Position numbers and translations under genes: made by a program
From: Paracentrotus lividus
Taxonomy: Eukaryota > Echinodermata > Echinoidea > Camarodonta > Echinidae
Direction of reading: 5' to 3'
NCBI GenBank assembly: GCA_940671915.1
Contig: CALNVZ010000641.1
Location: 10,382,657 to 10,446,656, forward strand
DNA: 64,000 nucleotides
The notes under the pieces: model-generated
Seen by the model: the letters and a program-made list of their open reading frames with translations, nothing else
Database searches by the model: none
Told to the model about the DNA's origin: nothing
Part shown: positions 63,345 through 64,000 of the stretch, one piece after another
Layout: the number at the start of each line of letters is the position of its first letter
Position numbering within the stretch: position 1 is the stretch's first letter

Positions 63345-63788
63345 ATGTACTGCTCAAGCAGGAGACCAAGCTCTTTTTCTTCTAAAGGGTTTCAGGGTTT
63401 TGAGTCTTTGGAATGAAATAAAACTTTAAAAAAGACTAGATTTGAGGATACAATCCAGTCAACAAGAGTGAACCCTTTGGATTCCTGAAGAAGAGTGTAG
63501 GTCCATTGGAATAACAAGAGATTTGTTCATTTTTTCCCGAGCTGTATGCTCATCTTTTTTGTCAAGCAAGAATTGTGTAAAATCAGTAGTTGCTTTTTTA
63601 AGCTTGATTTAGTTCACTTGTTGTATCAAGATTTGGCAATTGTATTTTATTGACCTTTGACCTCTCTGTCTGTAAGTACTTACAGCTTGTTCGTTCCTCA
63701 TAGCGATGAACTTGAGTCCAGCAACCTGCATCGATACGCCAACCTCAATGACAGGATAACCCACAATCCCAAAAACATATTCGATTCC
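29892..63788 (-). CDS. HACL1: HACL1, 2-hydroxyacyl-CoA lyase (5' exon(s) outside window)
   Basis: Peroxisomal ThDP enzyme that cleaves 2-hydroxyacyl-CoAs in alpha-oxidation of phytanic and 2-hydroxy fatty acids. Exons in transcript order: 63788-63684, 63033-62993, 62005-61925, 61694-61622, 61161-61084, 59600-59506, 58933-58821, 58340-58205, 37417-37312, 36757-36668, 36123-35956, 35054-34954, 34209-34051, 33645-33541, 30654-30465 and 29927-29892. Phases agree and give 558 aa plus a missing N-terminus of about 25-30 aa (human 578). Visible hallmarks are MRNEQA with the ThDP-activating Glu, [60 protein letters not shown] and the ThDP/Mg motif GDSAFGFSG...INNNG. The last residues are SSKL, a canonical PTS1 (the human enzyme ends SNM). 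The intron 58204-37418 hosts two genes on the other strand. Confidence 0.96.
30131..30462. mobile_element. Inverted-repeat element abutting the HACL1 penultimate-exon donor
   Basis: Related to the element at 20,113-20,484. Shared words are AATGTCACAATCTGGT, AAAATGCATTCTTTACGTC, TTGGACCAAT, TTTGAACCTCGGTCCC, CAGATGGTGACGTCA and GCATTACCG. The right terminus (CGTTCCTAAGAGGCC) ends 2 bp from the donor, which reads GTAAGGCC on the minus strand. Non-coding. Confidence 0.7.
30865..31836. mobile_element. hAT-like non-autonomous transposon
   Basis: The left end TAGGGATGTCC and right end GGCCATCCCTA are near-perfect short inverted repeats. The 7 bases CTCTTAA occur immediately outside both ends as a target duplication (hAT elements usually make 8 bp). 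It is 972 bp long and has no recognisable transposase. It lies in the HACL1 intron between 33,541 and 30,654. Confidence 0.7.
31886..31980. repeat. G/C-run stretch with palindrome
   Basis: Runs of G and C surround GGGGGATGCATCCCCC, a perfect palindrome near 31,916-31,932, and a related ATCCGCCCCCC. It may be the end of a small repeat. The homopolymer lengths are unreliable. Confidence 0.5.
32690..33325 (+). repeat. Degenerate tandem repeat with CTCGCGCTTTGCGCTCGC core
   Basis: The words AAATTTTCAGCTCGCGC, CTTTGCGCTCGCAT, CTTCGCGCTTGCATTA and TTTCGCGATCGCATTA recur about every 150-200 bp with spacer words like CCAT...TTCATGTCAC. It is an old tandem or dispersed repeat. No open frame is shared between units. 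Confidence 0.6.
34263..34390 (-). pseudogene. Decayed duplicate of the HACL1 cofactor-binding exon (copy 2)
   Basis: On the minus strand it reads [20 protein letters not shown] and then [13 protein letters not shown] before a stop, against [20 protein letters not shown] and [13 protein letters not shown] in the true exon (34,209-34,051). The part coding GDSAFGFSG is missing, and the copy runs into a stop within five codons of the end of similarity. It lies 70 bp upstream of the true exon in the transcript direction. Confidence 0.9.
34458..34545 (-). pseudogene. More decayed duplicate of the same HACL1 exon (copy 3)
   Basis: ATTAAATCTGGATGAAAC, GGCATTAGGGAACG (reverse strand) and GCAGCTGG line up with the start of the true exon and its upstream intron (AAGTCTGGATAAAAC). 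Only the first 60 or so bases are recognisable and they have indels. Together with copy 2 it makes a triplet of exon starts. Confidence 0.6.
34545..34940. repeat. Dispersed element, copy 1 (GAAGTTTGATAAGTCTCC family)
   Basis: Shares AAAATCAGTTATAAAATA, GAAGTTTGATAAGTCTCC, TTGTACTT, GAAAGATAATGGGGAAAA and GAGAGTTGTCCA with 46,288-46,818 and, more weakly, with 50,020-50,345. No coding potential. Confidence 0.65.
36240..36330 (+). repeat. Long T run followed by G run
   Basis: TTTATT repeats, about 40 T and then about 11 G. Low complexity in a HACL1 intron. The length is unreliable. Confidence 0.9.
38296..38530. mobile_element. MITE with ATGCTACAGTCACAC ends, copy 1
   Basis: The left end ATGCTACAGTCACAC and right end GTGTGACTGCAGCAT are inverted repeats, extended inward by ACACTTACG/CGTAAGTGT and ACGTTGAGTTACGT. 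The element at 40,465-40,699 is the same family in the opposite orientation: it shares AAAACAAAGAAATACATAAG and GGATCCCCATGGATGCC in reversed form. Confidence 0.8.
39256..39290. promoter_or_regulatory. Perfect palindrome just upstream of MSMO1
   Basis: GTCACAACACA and TGTGTTGTGAC are exact reverse complements separated by 13 bp, ending 53 bp before the MSMO1 start codon. It could be a binding site for a dimeric factor or a hairpin in the 5' UTR. I see no clear sterol-regulatory (SREBP) site in this stretch. Confidence 0.45.
39344..43846 (+). CDS. MSMO1: MSMO1, C-4 methylsterol monooxygenase
   Basis: Complete gene with seven exons: 39344-39484, 40332-40409, 41314-41459, 41823-41949, 42286-42334, 43026-43181 and 43701-43846. 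Phases agree, giving 280 aa (human 293). It is an ER membrane di-iron oxidase that starts removal of the C-4 methyl groups of sterol precursors. The fatty-acid hydroxylase histidine boxes are all present: HYFNH (HX3H) in [18 protein letters not shown] (HX2HH), and HDFHH in [13 protein letters not shown]. Also conserved are [30 protein letters not shown] and [12 protein letters not shown]. Hydrophobic segments occur around residues 38-65, about 88-105 and 190-205. The start at 39,344 gives the best fit to family length; a second in-frame ATG is at 39,368. It lies inside an intron of HACL1 on the opposite strand. No C-terminal KKXX is present (it ends EEKKQM). Confidence 0.96.
39560..39740 (+). 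repeat. SINE-like tail in MSMO1 intron 1
   Basis: (ATA)n/(ATT)n followed by ATATAACGCCTATCAAAAAT and CAGCGCTTTACAATATAC. Same dispersed family signature as 50,640-50,970 (GTATAGCGCATATCAAAAAT). Confidence 0.55.
40465..40699. mobile_element. MITE with ATGCTACAGTCACAC ends, copy 2
   Basis: The left end ATGCTACAGTCACACAGAC and right end GTCTGTGTGACTGTACCAT are inverted repeats. The inner arms are ACTTACGTATAGTTACGT and ACGTAACTATACGTACGT. It lies about 55 bp after MSMO1 exon 2, in intron 2, in opposite orientation to the copy at 38,296. It contains one unit resembling the minisatellite at 13,890. Confidence 0.8.
43196..43226 (+). repeat. C homopolymer
   Basis: About 27 C immediately after the MSMO1 exon 6 donor region, followed by an A-rich stretch. 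The length is unreliable. Confidence 0.85.
43384..43462 (+). repeat. tRNA-derived SINE head in MSMO1 intron 6
   Basis: CCGGTGGTCTAGTGGTAACG resembles a tRNA A box, and GGTTCAAATCCCAC is a good B box at about the right spacing (about 35 bp). The acceptor arm does not pair and the sequence continues into a SINE-like body (TGATTTTTTCCACAC), so it is not called a functional tRNA. Confidence 0.65.
43847..44424. other. MSMO1 3' region, nothing further recognised
   Basis: The probable MSMO1 3' UTR begins here. 43,990-44,070 has an AGTGATTTTCCAG and GTGCTTTACAG stretch resembling the SINE tails. No other gene is visible. Confidence 0.5.
44425..45412. mobile_element. Non-autonomous TA-flanked DNA transposon (GGGTA family), member 2
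   Basis: The left end GGGTACATGCAGGTAATA and right end TATTACCTGCATGTACCC are perfect inverted repeats (at least 23 bp with GGGCC), flanked on both sides by TA. The word GCAGGTAATATGGGC or its reverse also occurs inside at 44,618-44,652 (as a palindromic pair), about 44,988 and 45,371. Just inside the left end is CCTAAGCTCATTTGC, shared with the inverted right end of 5,470-6,540. 988 bp, no transposase found. Confidence 0.85.
45413..46287. other. AT-rich intronic stretch, nothing recognised
   Basis: Contains only a short GA run near 45,827-45,845. No exon, RNA gene or repeat ends are visible. Confidence 0.5.
46288..46818. mobile_element. Dispersed element, copy 2, with inverted ends
   Basis: AAAGGAAACCGATATC at the left and GGTATCAGTTTCCTTT at the right are imperfect inverted repeats, and AATGAGAGGAGCAAT/ATTGCTCCTCTCATT lie inside them in mirror order. 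The interior shares GAAAGATAATGGGGAAAA and GAGAGTTGTCCA with 34,545-34,940. It contains a T-rich run at 46,689-46,749. Confidence 0.7.
46819..48487. other. Intronic stretch, no gene recognised; GC-richer patch
   Basis: 47,160-47,400 is clearly richer in GC and CpG than its surroundings (ACCCCCGGGAATC, AAAGCGGGTAG, TACCCGGGCATT). That could mark a regulatory element or the end of an old repeat. No splice-supported open frame is visible. 48,295-48,350 has the (ATA)n and AAAGCGCTTTATATAAT SINE-tail signature. Confidence 0.45.
48488..49873. mobile_element. Tc1-like non-autonomous transposon with inverted repeats of about 290 bp
   Basis: CAGTGCGTATAAATAAAAAC at the left faces GTTTTTATTGATACGCACTG at the right, both flanked by TA. 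The mirror similarity continues inward for nearly 300 bp (GGGACAGTTTTGAAAAGTC, TTGAGCGCACACGGAACG, GAGAAATATGATCA, GAGGAAGTCTG). Total 1,386 bp. The core has no transposase. It holds a poly-A/T stretch, a partial third copy of the arm (CATGCTTGAGCGAACACGG at about 49,003) and an (AATC)n tract. Confidence 0.88.
49255..49425 (+). repeat. (AATC)n microsatellite
   Basis: An imperfect AATCAATC tetranucleotide tract with ATTC and AACC variants, located inside the Tc1-like element. Confidence 0.8.
50020..50345. repeat. Dispersed element, copy 3, degraded
   Basis: AAAATCAGTTACAAAAATA, GAATTAGAGAAGTCTCAC, TTGGCAAATTATGC and GATAATTGTCCAATCAGTCA resemble the copies at 34,545 and 46,288. No coding potential. 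Confidence 0.5.
50640..50970 (+). repeat. SINE-like dispersed repeat with a 12-bp-stem hairpin
   Basis: (AAT)n and GTATAGCGCATATCAAAAAT open the repeat, followed by TGTGTCTTCAAGAGACTTTT and GGGAGTTTATTCCATAA. At 50,917-50,942 CTCTGAGGCAGC and GCTGCCTCAGAG form a perfect inverted repeat with a 2-base loop. Confidence 0.6.
51255..51392. mobile_element. Small foldback MITE
   Basis: GCATTTCATCAAACGACTTG, TTATCCGACAAATTTG at the left are mirrored by TTTGTCGGATAAAACG and CAAGTCCTTTGATGAAATGC at the right. Short loop of about 50 bp. Non-coding. Confidence 0.8.
52300..56053 (+). CDS. BEN-domain protein with central coiled coil
   Basis: Four coding exons, all phase 0: 52300-52431, 53215-53352, 54176-54241 and 55130-56053, giving 419 aa. 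The start is the first ATG after an in-frame TGA at 52,273. Residues 1-90 ([16 protein letters not shown]...) are an unrecognised N-terminal region. Residues about 91-100 hold KKRK, a possible nuclear signal. About 113-170 is Glu/Lys/Leu-rich and looks like a coiled coil ([19 protein letters not shown]). A low-complexity acidic linker follows. About 305-410 matches the BEN pattern: [36 protein letters not shown] and [18 protein letters not shown] domains bind DNA or chromatin proteins in transcriptional repressors and some domesticated or viral factors. The partner and targets are unknown here. Lies within the large HACL1 intron on the opposite strand. Confidence 0.85.
53452..53675. mobile_element. 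Small element with GGGTGTCCGGACACC ends in the BEN gene
   Basis: GGGTTGGGTGTCCAGACAC at the left is mirrored by GTGTCCGGACACCCAACCC at the right. GTCCGGACACCCAA is repeated once more just after it. Intron 2 of the BEN gene. Non-coding. Confidence 0.65.
54305..54382. repeat. Short inverted repeat in the BEN gene
   Basis: AGGACAACTACCC and GGGTAGTTGTCCT are exact reverse complements 52 bp apart. The loop contains GGGTTAGGGTTAGG. Intron 3 of the BEN gene. Confidence 0.6.
56432..56745. repeat. Long inverted repeat (about 100-bp arms) downstream of the BEN gene
   Basis: The left arm CAGGAATTCGCTATTCATTT, GGGTATGGCATGCCAAGAAG, ATTCAAGTAATAATGGAAT is mirrored by ATTCCATTATTTCTTTGAAT, CTTCTTCGCATGCCATACCC, AAATGAATAGCGAATTCCTG at the right, about 90 bp apart. 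If the BEN 3' UTR runs this far it would carry a long hairpin. The whole could also be a MITE. Its outer limits are unclear. Confidence 0.8.
57280..58170 (+). repeat. Cluster of dispersed TTATAATG-type repeats and short tandem units
   Basis: CTCCTATAACAGG, CGTTATAACAAGG, CCGTTATAATGAAGTAC and CGTAATAACGAGGGG belong to the same dispersed family as 27,390-27,550. At about 58,045-58,165 units of about 40 bp built on TATAATGGGAATGGACTGTATT repeat about four times (core ATGGACTGTATTACC). 57,340-57,500 holds a TTTCATCAAGTCATTAGTAAG repeat related to 58,508-58,770. Confidence 0.55.
58508..58770. repeat. Internally duplicated repeat in a HACL1 intron
   Basis: GACTGTTGATCAGTTTGTATGC and GACTGGTGATCAATTCTTGTGC (each given here in part: TGTTGATCAGTTTG, TGGTGATCAATTCTTG) begin two related halves about 140 bp apart, each followed by GCTAAAT, GTGATCAGTAT or GTGAATCAGTAT, and ACATGGTCCAG or ACATGTTCTGG. 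Related to 57,340-57,500. Confidence 0.55.
59625..59945. repeat. TTGGTCTAAT-rich inverted element
   Basis: About ten copies of TTGGTCTAAT/TTGTCTAATT run in one direction in the left part, and AGACCAAATGG, TAGACCAATTAGAC and GTAGACCAAGTGGC run in the other at the right. This makes a weak inverted structure. Confidence 0.65.
59960..60187. mobile_element. MITE with GGGTGTAACAC ends
   Basis: GGGTGTAACACAAA, CTTACGATTGATTAAAAGTT and TTAGCCTCAT at the left are mirrored by ATGAGGCTA, AACTTTTTATCAATCGTAAG and TTTGTGTTACACCC at the right. Arms are about 60 bp. The loop contains CCTAACCCTAGCCCTAACCC. Non-coding. Confidence 0.85.
60188..61083. other. HACL1 intron, no gene recognised
   Basis: 60,590-60,720 has the dispersed TTACAATGAGATTTTATTACAAG repeat. 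Nothing else is recognised before the HACL1 exon at 61,084. Confidence 0.5.
62335..62774. mobile_element. piggyBac-like MITE
   Basis: AGGTAGTGTCAGCCTTTT at the left and AAAAGGCTGACACTACCT at the right are exact inverted repeats, both flanked by TTAA, the target site of piggyBac elements. 440 bp. The interior is open only over short lengths and does not resemble a transposase. Confidence 0.85.
63309..63342 (+). repeat. GT microsatellite
   Basis: (GT)17 or so in a HACL1 intron. Short open frames through it are not genes. Confidence 0.95.
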
Positions 63789-64000
63789 CTGGAATTGGAG
63801 AGCAAAGTCAAACAAATCAAAGTAAGAAATAATAACAAAAAGTAGATCTACAACCAAATGAAAGCCAATCAATAAAACGAGCATGACCAATAATTAAACA
63901 AAAACAAAAAATACTGATTTGATGACGGATCATAAAGTAGCACTATATATTCACTGAAAAAGCAGGTTTTGCAACAAAATTTTAGGTTTGTTAATATTTT
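63789..64000. other. HACL1 intron at the right edge
   Basis: The minus strand begins inside the intron upstream of the first visible HACL1 exon. The 3' splice site CTCCAATTCCAG is at 63,789-63,800. No earlier coding exon is visible. Confidence 0.6.

Overview
The window looks like nuclear DNA from an invertebrate deuterostome, most likely an echinoderm and probably a sea urchin. The evidence is genes with many short exons and GT-AG introns, animal-type orthologues, AT-rich introns, many small inverted-repeat transposons, tRNA-derived SINEs and short tails reading 'aaagcgctatataa' followed by (TAA)n. The species call is an inference. I found no prokaryotic, viral or organellar genes.

Layout. 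1-14,230 is repeat-dominated. It holds about 5.5 kb present twice in tandem (1,433-6,945 and 6,984-12,690). The second copy is full of one-base insertions and deletions and ends near a 742-bp run of N, so it may be an assembly artefact. Inside it are copies of two short coding exons of an unidentified gene. 15,056-27,294 (+) is a complete 17-exon CCDC93 gene (636 aa by my splice model), a subunit of the CCC/Commander endosomal recycling complex. 29,892-63,788 (-) is HACL1, a peroxisomal 2-hydroxyacyl-CoA lyase. It is complete at its C-terminus (Ser-Lys-Leu) and lacks only its first coding exon(s), which lie beyond the right edge. CCDC93 and HACL1 converge across about 2.6 kb.

One HACL1 intron (37,418-58,204, about 20.8 kb) contains two complete genes on the opposite strand. 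These are MSMO1, an ER methylsterol monooxygenase (39,344-43,846, 7 exons, 280 aa), and a BEN-domain protein (52,300-56,053, 4 coding exons, 419 aa). The two lipid enzymes act in different pathways and compartments, so I see no operon-like logic beyond possible interference between opposing transcripts.

The most unusual theme is intronic copies of neighbouring exons. CCDC93 carries a decayed copy of exon 4, an array of about eight copies of the 3' half of exon 10 with its splice donor, and a rearranged copy of the end of exon 16. HACL1 carries two decayed copies of its cofactor-binding exon. The second theme is many non-autonomous DNA transposons whose ends I could place. They include two diverged members of one TA-flanked family with internally repeated terminal motifs, a Tc1-like element with inverted repeats of nearly 300 bp, a hAT-like element and a piggyBac-like element. 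All splice models were read by eye from splice consensus and remembered family similarity. No alignment was run.
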